Part shown: one piece after another, positions 8,582 through 16,791 of the stretch | Layout of the letters: every line of letters starts with the position of its first letter | How positions within the stretch are numbered: position 1 is the first letter of the stretch | From: Nonomuraea sp. PA05 | Lineage (GTDB): Bacteria > Actinomycetota > Actinomycetes > Streptosporangiales > Streptosporangiaceae | Reading direction: 5' to 3' | Length of the DNA: 64,000 bases | Assembly (NCBI RefSeq): GCF_008086045.1 | Contig: NZ_VSEY01000037.1 | Span: 81,259-145,258 of the forward strand | The notes under the pieces: generated by a model | Told to the model about the DNA's origin: nothing | Database searches by the model: none | What the model saw: the letters and a program-made list of their open reading frames with translations, nothing else | Position numbers and translations under genes: made by a program

Positions 8582-9868
8582 CTAGCCGCCGCACGGCGCG
8601 GGGACGAGCGCGGAACGCGGCTTCGGCGCGGTGGCGTGGCGGCGCATCGACAGCTCTCGCAGACCCGTCGAGAGGAAGTCGAGATTGTCCGCTATCCACG
8701 GCAGCCGGAGCGGATCCGGGCTGGTCAAGGCGGTCAGGCGCTCTTCCGTGGTGTCACCGTAGAGCAGGCTCACCGCCACGCGCACCCGGGCGGCCGAGGG
8801 GTCGTCGCCGAACGCGTGCCCCGGCAGGACACCGATGCCGTGCTCCTCCAGCAGCAGCTTGGTGATCTCTGCCGAGCCGCCGAGCCGCAGATGGCCGAGG
8901 TCGGGATAGAGATAGAAGCCGCCCTGCGGCATCGGCACGTCGGCTCCCGCCTCCACGAACCTCTCGTGCACCGCCCGCGCGACCGTGCCGTGCAGCCGGC
9001 GGCTGCGGGCGATGCGCTCGGTCAGCTCGGGCGGGTCATTGAAGGCGTAGGTGGCCGCCTCCTGGACGGGCGCCGCGGGCGCGGACCAGATCTCGCTGGC
9101 CACGGCGAGCAACTGCCTGCGCAACAGCTGGTCGTTCTCCGGCAGCCGCGCCACGCCGATCCGCCAGCCGCCCAGAGCCAGGCTCTTGCTCAGCCCGGTG
9201 GTGATGATCGTGCGCTCGGGCGCCAGATCGGCCGGAGAGACGTACGGCAGGGACGGGTCGTGCACGAGATCGCGGTAGATCTCGTCGGAGATGATCGTCA
9301 GGTCGAGCTCGCGCGCCACCTCGACCAGGCGGGCGACGGTCTCCGGCGAGGCCAGCCGCCCCGTCGGGTTGTCGGGCAGGGTCACCAGGACCGAGCTGAC
9401 GGTGCGGCCCTGCGCTCTGGCCCTGACGACCTGCGCGGTCACCAGCTCCGGGTCGGGCACTCCGCCCTCTCCTGATGGTGCGGGCACCAGGATGGGGCGG
9501 GAGCCGACCAGATCGGCCTGCGCGGCGTAGCTGACCCAGCTGGGCATGGGCAAGACGATGTCTCCGCCGATCGCCAGCAGCAGGCCGTACAGCAGCGACT
9601 TGCTGCCCGGTCCGCTGACGACCAGCTCGGGGTCGGTGGCGAGCCCCCGTCGTGTCCAGTAGCCCGCCGCCGCGGCCCGAAGCCCGGACGCCCCCGCGAC
9701 CGGCCCGTAGCCGTTGCGTTCCGATGCGGCGGCCAGCTTGTCGCGCAGCGCCGGGTGGACGGGCAGACCGGCCTCACCGAAGGCCAGGTGCAACACGCGT
9801 TCCCCGGCGCGTCGTCTTCGTTCGATGTCCTCGTTGGCCGCCAGAGTGGCGGACAAGGTTACGGTCAT
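8582..9868 (-). CDS. Class I/II (fold type I) PLP-dependent aminotransferase
   Basis: About 428 residues from ATG 9868; an in-frame ATG at 9904 would add 12. The PLP-binding Lys lies in Thr-Gly-Leu-Ser-Lys-Ser-Leu-Ala-Leu-Gly-Gly-Trp-Arg, preceded by Asp-Glu-Ile-Tyr (the Asp that contacts the pyridine nitrogen) and Pro-Asn/Asp-Asn-Pro-Thr-Gly, the substrate-loop motif. These are aspartate-aminotransferase fold features; the enzyme moves an amino group between an amino acid and a 2-keto acid. The C-terminal ~30 residues are a basic extension. It diverges from a LysR gene, with an inverted repeat between them, so the LysR protein probably controls it. Amino-acid specificity cannot be read from sequence. 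Confidence 0.85.
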   Translation of the reverse strand: MTVTLSATLAANEDIERRRRAGERVLHLAFGEAGLPVHPALRDKLAAASERNGYGPVAGASGLRAAAAGYWTRRGLATDPELVVSGPGSKSLLYGLLLAIGGDIVLPMPSWVSYAAQADLVGSRPILVPAPSGEGGVPDPELVTAQVVRARAQGRTVSSVLVTLPDNPTGRLASPETVARLVEVARELDLTIISDEIYRDLVHDPSLPYVSPADLAPERTIITTGLSKSLALGGWRIGVARLPENDQLLRRQLLAVASEIWSAPAAPVQEAATYAFNDPPELTERIARSRRLHGTVARAVHERFVEAGADVPMPQGGFYLYPDLGHLRLGGSAEITKLLLEEHGIGVLPGHAFGDDPSAARVRVAVSLLYGDTTEERLTALTSPDPLRLPWIADNLDFLSTGLRELSMRRHATAPKPRSALVPAPCGG

Positions 9869-9907
9869 GTTTGTCACGTTCCCAGGGTGGTTGGATGAAG
9901 GCATCGG

Positions 9908-9927
9908 CACAAGCGAGGCTTCTTGTG
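9908..9927. promoter_or_regulatory. Candidate LysR operator
   Basis: CACAAG (9908-9913) and CTTGTG (9922-9927) form a perfect inverted repeat with eight bases between, centred between the aminotransferase and LysR starts. The size and position fit a LysR-type recognition site. Confidence 0.45.
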
Positions 9928-9947
9928 GGTAGGCATAAGGAAATCTG

Positions 9948-10970
9948 ATGCTCGAATTGCGGCGTTTGGTCCTGATCTGCGAGTTCGCCAGGAAGGGAAG
10001 TATCTCCGCCACGGCCGAGTCGCTCGGCTACAGCCCGTCGGCTGTCTCCCAGCAACTGGCCGCGCTCGAACGTGAGACCGGCACGGCCCTGATCGACCGC
10101 ACGGCGCGCAGCGCCGAGCTGACCGACGCCGGGCGGCGGCTGGTCCTGCATGCGGAGCGCATCCTTTCGATGGTGGAGGAGGCCGAGTCCGACTTGTCCG
10201 CGCACGCGGGCAAGCCCGCGGGGCGCGTCGTGGTCACCGCCTTCCCGACGGCGGCCGTGGCGTTCGCGCCCGCGCTCGCCCGGTCGCTGCGCCGCCACAC
10301 CGAGCTGACGCTCCGGCTCGGCCAGAGCAGGTCAGGGCGCGGCATGCGCGAGGTGCAGTCGGGCGAGGTGGACATCGCGCTGGTGGACGACTGGTACGGC
10401 GGCGTGCGCGACAGCGAGACCCTGCGCGTCTTCCCGCTGCTGCGCGACCCCATGGTGCTGGTGGTGCCGCGCAAGCACCGCCTGGCCGACCCCGACGTGC
10501 CCCTCGACCTGCGCGAGCTGCGCGACGAGCCGTGGATGGCCACGCCCGACGGCGAGCCCTCGCGGCTCGCGGTGGACCGCCTGCTCGTGGACGTGGGCGG
10601 CACCCGGCCGACGCCGTGGGAGTTCGAGGGGCTCGGGACCATCCTGTCGCTGGTCGCCAAGGGCATCGGCATCGCCGCCGTGCCCGCCCTCGCCCTCGCC
10701 GCCGGCGTGCGGGGCCTTGCCGTGCGGCAGTTCCCCGGCAACCCGGTCGGTCGGGACGTGCACGCCGTGGCGCGCGGGTCCAGCGTGCACCGGCCGTCGG
10801 TGTCGGTGACGCTGCGGGCCATCCACGTGGCCGCGCGTTACCTGGCCGCCGACCTGGACCCCGTGCGTCCCGCCGAACGGCAGCGCGACAGCGGGCCGGC
10901 CGGCGAGGAACTGCTGCGCGATCCGGTGCGCTCGGCGAGCGACGTGGTGGGCCGCTCCTTCGGCGAGTGA
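9948..10970 (+). CDS. LysR-family transcriptional regulator
   Basis: 340 residues; ATG 9948 follows AAGGAA by six bases. Residues 1-60 are the winged helix with Gly-Tyr-Ser-Pro-Ser-Ala-Val-Ser-Gln-Gln-Leu, the standard recognition helix. Residues ~90-295 form the periplasmic-binding-protein-like effector domain, with Phe-Pro-Thr-Ala at its start and Val-Asp-Ile-Ala-Leu-Val-Asp. The last ~40 residues are a polar Arg-rich tail longer than usual for LysR. It is divergent from the aminotransferase, the classic LysR arrangement, so it likely regulates that gene and itself with the substrate or product as coinducer. Confidence 0.9.
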   Translation: MLELRRLVLICEFARKGSISATAESLGYSPSAVSQQLAALERETGTALIDRTARSAELTDAGRRLVLHAERILSMVEEAESDLSAHAGKPAGRVVVTAFPTAAVAFAPALARSLRRHTELTLRLGQSRSGRGMREVQSGEVDIALVDDWYGGVRDSETLRVFPLLRDPMVLVVPRKHRLADPDVPLDLRELRDEPWMATPDGEPSRLAVDRLLVDVGGTRPTPWEFEGLGTILSLVAKGIGIAAVPALALAAGVRGLAVRQFPGNPVGRDVHAVARGSSVHRPSVSVTLRAIHVAARYLAADLDPVRPAERQRDSGPAGEELLRDPVRSASDVVGRSFGE

Positions 10971-11004
10971 ACGATCTCCGCTGGACGCGATAACGTCTGC
11001 GGCT

Positions 11005-11676
11005 ATGGCGCCGACGTACGAGATCGAGCAGCTGCTGCTCTCCCAGCCCAGCATCCGCACGGTCGCGGGTGTGGACGAGGTGGGCCGCGGCGCGTGGGCA
11101 GGGCCCGTCACCGTGTGCGCGGTCGTCACCGACCTGACCGAGCCGCCCGCCGGCCTCACCGACTCCAAGCAGGTCTCCGAGGCCAAACGCGGGCCGCTGG
11201 CCGTCGAACTGGCCGGCTGGGCGACCGGATTCGCCTATGGCGAGGCCACCCACGAGGAGATCGACAGACTCGGCATGACCGAGGCGCTGCGCAGGGCCGC
11301 GCGCAGGGCGCTGGAATCGCTCCCCGTGCGCCCGGACGCGGTGATCCTCGACGGCAAGCACGACTACATCGGCGCGCCGTGGCCGGTGCGGCTTGAGGTC
11401 AAGGGTGACGGCGCGAGCATCTCGGTGGCCGCCGCCTCCGTGCTGGCCAAGGTGCGGCGCGATGCGTACATGGCGACGATCGGCTGCGAGGAGTACGGCT
11501 TCGCCGAGAACGCCGGCTACCCGTCGCCCGTGCATCAGGAGGCCCTCGCCCGGCTGGGACCGACTGCTCATCATCGACTTTCGTGGTCATATCTGGACGA
11601 ACTGCCCCAATGGCGGCATCTCAAGCGTCACCGTGATCCGCTGGCTTGCGACGGGCAGGAGAGCCTCTTCGCCTAG
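11005..11676 (+). CDS. rnhB: Ribonuclease HII
   Basis: 223 residues. RNase HII cuts the RNA strand of RNA-DNA hybrids and removes single ribonucleotides misincorporated into DNA. The metal-binding Asp24-Glu25 sit in Gly-Val-Asp-Glu-Val-Gly-Arg-Gly; Leu-Thr-Asp-Ser-Lys-Gln and Ile-Leu-Asp-Gly-Lys-His-Asp supply the other family motifs, and Ala-Ala-Ser-Val-Leu-Ala-Lys-Val completes the domain. No ribosome site precedes ATG 11005, but TAACGT (a TANNNT -10) ends eight bases upstream, so the transcript is probably leaderless. It is not next to rplS or lepB as in many genomes. Confidence 0.95.
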   Translation: MAPTYEIEQLLLSQPSIRTVAGVDEVGRGAWAGPVTVCAVVTDLTEPPAGLTDSKQVSEAKRGPLAVELAGWATGFAYGEATHEEIDRLGMTEALRRAARRALESLPVRPDAVILDGKHDYIGAPWPVRLEVKGDGASISVAAASVLAKVRRDAYMATIGCEEYGFAENAGYPSPVHQEALARLGPTAHHRLSWSYLDELPQWRHLKRHRDPLACDGQESLFA

Positions 11677-11727
11677 GTTCGCCCATGACGGCCGCATGCC
11701 TTCCGGCGATCGGCCATCATTCGGGGA

Positions 11728-12726
11728 ATGCGGATCGGGATCTTTGTCGTCGCCGGGCTGTTCCCGCGGCAGGAGCCGGGACAGGTGCTCGCGAACGCCG
11801 TCGAGTGGATCGTCGCGGCCGAGGAGGCCGGGTTCGACGACGCGTGGATCGCCGAGCACCACTTCATGCCGTACGGGTCGTGCCCCTCTCCCGCGACGCT
11901 GGCCGCCGTCGCGATCGGCAGGACGGCGCGCATCGGGCTCGGCACCGCCGTGAGCGTGCTGTCCACGCAGCATCCCGTGGCGCTCGCCGAGCAGGCCGCC
12001 ATGCTGCACCACCTGTCCGGCGGGCGGTTCACGCTCGGCGTGGGCAGGGGCGGGCCGTGGGTGGACCTGGAGGTGTTCGGCACCGGGCTCGAACGCTACG
12101 AGCGCGGCTTCGCCGAATCGCTCGACGTGCTGGTCGAGGCGCTGTCAGGCGGGCCGGTGGCGGCCGATGGGGAGTTCTTCCGGTTCAGGGAGGTGGCGGT
12201 GGTGCCGCCGGCGCGGCTGCGGCCCGTGGTCGCGTGCACGTCCGAGGCGACCGTGGAGCTGGCCGCCGCACGGGGGCTGCCCATGCTGCTGGGGCTGCAC
12301 ATCGGGGACGAGGACAAGGCCGCCCTGGTCAAACGGTACGGGGGTGCGGGCTTCTGGCCCGCGTATGGAGGTGCGCACAACGGGCACGTGGCGGCGGGGG
12401 TGGCGTACGTGGCCGACTCGACCGCGGAGGCGGTGCGCGACCTCAGGGCGGCGATGCCGGCCTGGCTGGGGCCGGGGCTGGCCGGGTACGTGCCGGTGGA
12501 CGACCGGCCGCGTCCGTCGCGCGACGCCGGCGCGTACGTGGACCTGCTGACGCGCATCCACCCGGTGGGCTCGCCCGCGCACTGCGCCGAGACGCTGCTG
12601 CGCACCGCCGAGCGCACCGGCATCGAGCACTTCATCCTGCTCGTGGAGGGGCTCGGCGAGCACGAGCGGACGCTGGCGAACATCAGGAGGTTCGGCGCCG
12701 AGGTGCTGCCGCTGCTGCGCGGTTGA
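11728..12726 (+). CDS. Luciferase-like (LLM class) flavin-dependent oxidoreductase
   Basis: 332 residues, one TIM-barrel LLM domain. Family members use FMN or F420 to oxidise or reduce small substrates. Visible features are the Ala-Glu-His-His-Phe motif near residue 50 (the luciferase alpha-subunit active-site His pair), Gly-Thr-Ala-Val-Ser-Val and Arg-Phe-Thr-Leu-Gly-Val-Gly-Arg-Gly-Gly, which binds the flavin phosphate. Actinomycetes have many F420-using members, so F420 is plausible but not shown. No partner flavin reductase is adjacent. The gene ends in a duplicated stop region followed by a strong hairpin. Confidence 0.85.
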   Translation: MRIGIFVVAGLFPRQEPGQVLANAVEWIVAAEEAGFDDAWIAEHHFMPYGSCPSPATLAAVAIGRTARIGLGTAVSVLSTQHPVALAEQAAMLHHLSGGRFTLGVGRGGPWVDLEVFGTGLERYERGFAESLDVLVEALSGGPVAADGEFFRFREVAVVPPARLRPVVACTSEATVELAAARGLPMLLGLHIGDEDKAALVKRYGGAGFWPAYGGAHNGHVAAGVAYVADSTAEAVRDLRAAMPAWLGPGLAGYVPVDDRPRPSRDAGAYVDLLTRIHPVGSPAHCAETLLRTAERTGIEHFILLVEGLGEHERTLANIRRFGAEVLPLLRG

Positions 12727-12755
12727 GCCGGGCTCGCGTCCGGTTGCCGCGCGGA

Positions 12756-12779
12756 TGAGCCGGGCTCGCGCCCGGCTCA
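12756..12779. terminator. Bidirectional hairpin between convergent genes
   Basis: Perfect 10-bp stem (12756-12765 with 12770-12779) and a TCGC tetraloop between the LLM gene and the convergent SCO5389-like gene. There is no T-run on either strand, as is common for actinomycete terminators. The left arm is part of a 15-base direct repeat of 12724-12738, which includes the LLM stop codon. Confidence 0.65.
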
Positions 12780-12791
12780 CCGGGACGGGGC

Positions 12792-13178
12792 TCAGCAGTC
12801 GACGAGCTCCGGCTTCTGGTTGAGGATCTGCGCGCGCGCGGTGACGAAGTCGGCCAGGGCCTCGGTCGCCGCAGGATCGAAGACGGCGACCCGGTGGCAG
12901 TTCTGGAAGGCCAGGCGCACTCCGTAGTGGCGCTCCAGCGCGCCACGCATCGAGTCGCTCGCCAGGCAGCGCAGGAGCTGGCCGCGGGCCTCCTCGGACG
13001 GCGGCGCCACCTGGTTGTCGGCGAACTCGGCCCCGCTGTGCTCACGCTGCTTGACCAGCTCGCTGATCAGCGACCACGCGTACGGCAACGAGTCGCGGAC
13101 GCAGGCGAGGAACGCCGCGTCGTCCACCTCACCGGCCCTGGCCTGGTCGAGCAGATCGTTCGGAACGGTCAGCGACAT
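12792..13178 (-). CDS. SCO5389-like conserved actinobacterial protein
   Basis: 128 residues, ATG 13178 with GAGAGGAG upstream. It resembles from memory the SCO5389 family of small actinobacterial proteins, for which I know no assigned function. The N-terminal part carries Thr-Val-Pro-Asn-Asp-Leu-Leu-Asp-Gln-Ala and the middle an acidic helix with two or three Cys. There is no signal peptide or membrane segment, so it is likely cytosolic. It lies 99 bases downstream of the MinD-like ATPase on the same strand; both together resemble the SCO5388/SCO5389 pairing, which suggests a shared job. Confidence 0.65.
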   Translation of the reverse strand: MSLTVPNDLLDQARAGEVDDAAFLACVRDSLPYAWSLISELVKQREHSGAEFADNQVAPPSEEARGQLLRCLASDSMRGALERHYGVRLAFQNCHRVAVFDPAATEALADFVTARAQILNQKPELVDC

Positions 13179-13277
13179 GCTGTCTCCTCTCGAAGGGGGG
13201 TCACATTGACGCTAGGTCACCGGAGGGAAGCCCTCCAGATTCCTTGCGGGGACAGTCGTGTGGTCTTGACAGCCTCG

Positions 13278-14261
13278 TCAGGGGCCGTAGACGAAACCGG
13301 GATCGACCTGTTCTGCCAGGTCGGCGCCGGTGCGCTCGTTGGCCCACGCGCGGGCGTTGCGCAGGTGGAACTCCACGGTCTGGCGGCCGAAGCGGGCCCA
13401 GTCCTTCTCCTGCTCGTCCAGGGTCTTGCGGAGCAGCGCCAGCGCGTCGGAGTTGGCCGGCTCCAGGTCGTCGAGCGTGAAGTGGCGGCCCTGCTCCATG
13501 GCGCGGACGGCCGTGGAGTGCTCCATCCAGGTGAGCAGGTCGTCGCCCGCGTGCTCGCGCAGGAAGTCGACGTCTGCCTGGTCGTGCACCTTGTTGCCGA
13601 TCACGGCGATGGCCACGTCGTACTTGGCGGCGTACTCGCGGTACTGCTTGTAGACGCTGACGCCCTGCCGGGTGGGCTCGGCCACCAGGAACGTCAGGTC
13701 GAAGCGGGTGAACAGGCCGGAGGCGAAGGAGTCGGCGCCGGCGGTCATGTCCACCACGACGTACTCGCCCGGGCCGTCGATCAGGTGGTTGAGCAGCAGC
13801 TCCACCGCGCCGACCTTGGAGTGGTAGCAGGCGACGCCCAGGTCGTCCTCGCTGAACGGGCCGGTCGCCAGGAGCCGGATGCCGTCGGGAGTGGTCAGGC
13901 CCCAGGGGTCGGCGGCCAGGTCCGCGAACCGCAGGAGCGTCGAGCCGCGGCCGGGCGGGGTGGTCTTGACCATCGTGGCGGCCGAGGGGATGCGCGGGTT
14001 GGTGCCGCGCAGGCGGTCCTTGATCTCGGCGAGGTGGGCGCCCAGGGGCTCCGGCTGCCTGTCGAGGCCCAGCACCAGGGCCAGGTGCTGGTTGATGTCG
14101 GCGTCCATGGCCACCACGGGGGCGCCTTGGGCTGCCACGTGCCTGGCGAACAGGGCCGACATCGTGGTCTTGCCGCTGCCGCCCTTTCCGACGAACGCCA
14201 CTCTCACTGTCTGCTCCAGTTGAGGATGAAAATCGTTTCCGTTCGGGACGGTCACCATCAT
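13278..14261 (-). CDS. MinD/CooC-like P-loop ATPase
   Basis: About 327 residues from ATG 14261 (ATG 14258 also possible; neither has a good ribosome site). The deviant Walker A Gly-Lys-Gly-Gly-Ser-Gly-Lys-Thr-Thr with its signature Lys defines the SIMIBI MinD/ParA/CooC class. Walker A' is seen as Val-Val-Ala-Met-Asp-Ala-Asp-Ile-Asn, and a Tyr-Val-Val-Val-Asp-Met-Thr-Ala-Gly switch II region follows. Asp-Ala-Asp-Ile-Asn-Gln-His is closer to CooC/ArsA-like cofactor-loading ATPases than to ParA. There is no parB or parS nearby, so plasmid partition is unlikely. It lies upstream of the SCO5389-like gene. Confidence 0.8.
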   Translation of the reverse strand: MMVTVPNGNDFHPQLEQTVRVAFVGKGGSGKTTMSALFARHVAAQGAPVVAMDADINQHLALVLGLDRQPEPLGAHLAEIKDRLRGTNPRIPSAATMVKTTPPGRGSTLLRFADLAADPWGLTTPDGIRLLATGPFSEDDLGVACYHSKVGAVELLLNHLIDGPGEYVVVDMTAGADSFASGLFTRFDLTFLVAEPTRQGVSVYKQYREYAAKYDVAIAVIGNKVHDQADVDFLREHAGDDLLTWMEHSTAVRAMEQGRHFTLDDLEPANSDALALLRKTLDEQEKDWARFGRQTVEFHLRNARAWANERTGADLAEQVDPGFVYGP

Positions 14262-14313
14262 GCCACAGCGCGCGTTCGGGGGCGGGCGTATTCGCATGAC
14301 GTACGGAAGACAT

Positions 14314-14385
14314 GCGCCTTTGCGTGGGCCTCCGCGTGGGCCTCCGCGTGCGCCTCCGCGTGGGCCCACGCGTGCGCCTCGCGCC
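14314..14385. repeat. 12-bp tandem repeat, six units
   Basis: Six head-to-tail 12-base units of the form GSGCCTCCGCGT (14314-14325, 14326-14337, 14338-14349, 14350-14361, 14362-14373, degenerate 14374-14385). Units two and three are identical. It lies just upstream of the MinD-like ATPase start (14261), in the likely promoter or leader region between it and the LCP gene. Frames across it give Pro/Arg/Gly repeats, but I do not think it is coding. Confidence 0.85.
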
Positions 14386-14403
14386 TTTACGCGCCCGAGG
14401 GTG

Positions 14404-14431
14404 GATGCGCGGGGAGGCGCGGTGGCGCATC
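14404..14431 (-). terminator. Hairpin downstream of the LCP gene
   Basis: GATGCGC (14404-14410) and GCGCATC (14425-14431), 14-base loop, located past the LCP stop codon at 14518. It may end the LCP transcript. No T-tract. Confidence 0.35.
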
Positions 14432-14517
14432 GGTGGTCTTGATGTTGACTCTGGCGCAGTTCGCGGGGCGCGGGCAGGGCTTGAGTGTCGGGGGTGTGCG
14501 TGCGGCCGGGGGGTGGA

Positions 14518-15894
14518 TCAGGCGCAGGTGGCGTCCAGGTTCACCGGGGAGTCGGCGCCGGGGGTGGCCGAGGGGCTGTGGGCCGGGGCGGTCTTGGTGG
14601 AGGAGTGCTCCTCCAGCGCGTCGGCGACCTTGCGGCGCATCAGGTACCAGTCGGGGTCGGCCGTGCTGATCAGCGGCGGCACGAAGTTGAGGCTGCGGAT
14701 CTTGGCGTTCTTCACCTTCTGCGACAGGTCCACGACGGCGGGCAGCAGGTCCTGGGGCAGGTCGGTGGAGATGGCCCGCTTGGTGGCGGCGGCCAGCCGC
14801 TCGAAGCTGTTGAGCACGGTCATCGGGTCGGCCTGCTTGGCCACGGCGTTGAGCAGGCACTTCTGCCGCCCCATGCGGACGTAGTCGTCGCTGTCGGTGC
14901 GTGAGCGGCCGTACCAGAGCGCTTCCTCGCCGGACAGCTTGCGGGTGCCCGCCGGGAGGAGGCCTTCGCGGCGGCGGCCGTACACGATGGGCTCCTTGAT
15001 GGTGACCTGCACGCCGCCCATGGCGTCGATGATCTCGGCGAAGCCCTTCATGTCGACCATGGCGTAGTAGTCCACGGGGATGCCGAGCATGTCGGCGATG
15101 GTCTGCTTGAGCAGGGCGGGGCCGCGCCGGCCCTTGTCCGCGCCGGGCACCATGTCCGGGTTGTCCTCGGCGTACTGGAAGACCTCGTTGAGCAGGCCGG
15201 GGGTGTCGGGGCCGCTGCCTGTGAAGCCGAACGGGAAGCGGTCCCTGGCCGGGCCGTCCGGGAGCTGGACCTGCTGGAGGTTGCGCGGCAGGCCGAACAG
15301 GACGGTGGCGCCCGTCTCCGTGTCCACGCTGGCCACGGTCATGCTGTCGGTGCGCACGCCCGGTCGGCTGGGCGCGGAGTCGCCGCCGAGGAGCAGGAAG
15401 TTGACCCGCTCGGCGCCGTTCCACGGGTCCTGGGCCATCACCGGGGTGGCGCTGTTGCTGGGCAGGAACAGGGTGTTGACGACGTCGCGCGACAGGTACG
15501 CCAGCCGCGTGGCGTACGCGGTGGGCGCCAGGACGAGGGCGCACAGCGCGATGGCCAGGGTGGTGGTCAGGAAACGGCCGACGGTGTCGGAGCGGGCGGG
15601 CCGTACCAGGAGGAACGACCAGATGATCACGCCCGTCCAGAGGAGGGCGATCACCACCAGCGCGACGGTGAGCCAGATGAGCCAGCGGGGTTGCACGGCC
15701 AGCGACAGGAGGTTGGTGCTGAAGGCGGTGAACACGGTCAGTATGGCGGCCAGCATCAGGACGTAGACGGCCATGAGTGCGAGGCCGGTCCTGCGGCGCT
15801 CGGCGGCCAGGTGCGCGACCCCCCACAGCAAGGTCGAGGCGAGCGTGAGTGCGATGCTCGCGCCCAGGCCGAAACGTCGATCTTCTCCCATCAT
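14518..15894 (-). CDS. LytR-CpsA-Psr (LCP) family protein with multi-helix N-terminus
   Basis: 458 residues. LCP enzymes move undecaprenyl-linked glycopolymers onto peptidoglycan (in actinomycetes, wall teichoic-like polymers or arabinogalactan-type chains). Here four hydrophobic helices (~10-28, 38-60, 72-95, 108-128) replace the usual single anchor. The extracellular LCP domain follows, with Asn-Phe-Leu-Leu-Leu-Gly-Gly-Asp near residue 165, Arg-Thr-Asp-Ser-Met-Thr, Pro-Arg-Asn-Leu and Arg-Ser-Arg-Thr-Asp-Ser-Asp-Asp, the conserved Arg/Asp residues that bind pyrophosphate and metal. The C-terminal tail is Thr/Ser/Pro-rich. Its regulation is not visible. Confidence 0.9.
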   Translation of the reverse strand: MMGEDRRFGLGASIALTLASTLLWGVAHLAAERRRTGLALMAVYVLMLAAILTVFTAFSTNLLSLAVQPRWLIWLTVALVVIALLWTGVIIWSFLLVRPARSDTVGRFLTTTLAIALCALVLAPTAYATRLAYLSRDVVNTLFLPSNSATPVMAQDPWNGAERVNFLLLGGDSAPSRPGVRTDSMTVASVDTETGATVLFGLPRNLQQVQLPDGPARDRFPFGFTGSGPDTPGLLNEVFQYAEDNPDMVPGADKGRRGPALLKQTIADMLGIPVDYYAMVDMKGFAEIIDAMGGVQVTIKEPIVYGRRREGLLPAGTRKLSGEEALWYGRSRTDSDDYVRMGRQKCLLNAVAKQADPMTVLNSFERLAAATKRAISTDLPQDLLPAVVDLSQKVKNAKIRSLNFVPPLISTADPDWYLMRRKVADALEEHSSTKTAPAHSPSATPGADSPVNLDATCA

Positions 15895-15985
15895 CCCTGG
15901 TCAAACCCCCATTGTGTGCCCATCCAAGTGACCTTAGTCAGGCGATGTGCGTGATAGGCGGTGCGTAAGGGAATGGTTCGGTCAA

Positions 15986-16750
15986 ATGCCCGTCAAGACC
16001 ACATTGAGATCAAACGTGAATGTGAGCAAGAGACACGGTAGCTACGGGTTCGACGCGCCCTGGGCGCTGACCGGGCTGGTGCTCGGCGCGATGGCGCTTG
16101 CGGGCCTGGCGGCGGCCTCGTTCACACTGGACATCTTCGCCGCCGGCCTCGCGTTCCTGTTCGGCGCGCTCTACACGCTGGCCAGCGCGGCGAGTTACCT
16201 GTACACGACGCGGCGCGGCAAGTTCGCGGTCTGGGCGGAGGAGCTCCAGCGGCTGCGCGGCGACGAGCGGCTGCTCGACCTCGGCTGCGGGAGAGGCGCG
16301 GTGCTGCTGCTGGCCGCCGAACGGCTGGAGAAGGGCCGGGCGACCGGCGTCGACCTGTGGCGGGTCAAGGACCAGTCGGGCAACGCCGAGGCGGTCACCC
16401 GGGCGAACGCCGAGGCGGAAGGCGTCGCGGAGCGGGTGGAACTGGTCACGGGCGACATGCGGGACCTGCCGTTCGGGGACGACGCCTTCGACGCGGTGGT
16501 GTCGAGCCTGGCCGTTCACAACATCCAGGCCGCCGAGGGGCGCGAGCAGGCCGTGCGGGAGGCGTACCGGGTGCTGCGGCCAGGAGGGCTGATGCTGATC
16601 GCCGACTTCCGGCACACCGCCGACTACGAGGAGACCCTGCGCGGGCTCGGCGTGGTGGACGTGCGGCGGCGGGAGGCGGGCTGGCGGTTCTGGTACGGCG
16701 GTCCGTGGTTCGGCACCTGCTTCCTGGAGGCCAGGAAGCCTGCCGCGTAG
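15986..16750 (+). CDS. Membrane-anchored class I SAM methyltransferase
   Basis: About 254 residues from ATG 15986 (AAGGGA is 14 bases upstream); GTG 16016 or GTG 15947 are alternatives. Two hydrophobic segments near the N-terminus (about 24-46 and 50-70 from this start) precede a soluble Rossmann domain with Leu-Asp-Leu-Gly-Cys-Gly-Arg-Gly-Ala-Val, Ala-Thr-Gly-Val-Asp-Leu-Trp and Phe-Asp-Ala-Val-Val-Ser-Ser-Leu-Ala-Val-His-Asn. This UbiE/COQ5-like methyltransferase family with a membrane hairpin may act on a lipid or quinone substrate, which is inference from the anchor. It stands 41 bases before the MFS gene and may be cotranscribed. Confidence 0.8.
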   Translation: MPVKTTLRSNVNVSKRHGSYGFDAPWALTGLVLGAMALAGLAAASFTLDIFAAGLAFLFGALYTLASAASYLYTTRRGKFAVWAEELQRLRGDERLLDLGCGRGAVLLLAAERLEKGRATGVDLWRVKDQSGNAEAVTRANAEAEGVAERVELVTGDMRDLPFGDDAFDAVVSSLAVHNIQAAEGREQAVREAYRVLRPGGLMLIADFRHTADYEETLRGLGVVDVRRREAGWRFWYGGPWFGTCFLEARKPAA

Positions 16751-16791
16751 AAAGCGTTTACCGGTCGCTCGCCGGGTATCCGGAGGAGTCT

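Noticed and set aside
13278..14261. ParA chromosome or plasmid partition protein
   Set aside because: No parB or parS in the neighbourhood and Walker A' region is nearer to CooC-type ATPases.
14260..14450. Small Arg/Pro-rich ORFs over the 12-bp repeat
   Set aside because: All frames across a repeat with this composition stay open; no ribosome site or conserved sequence.
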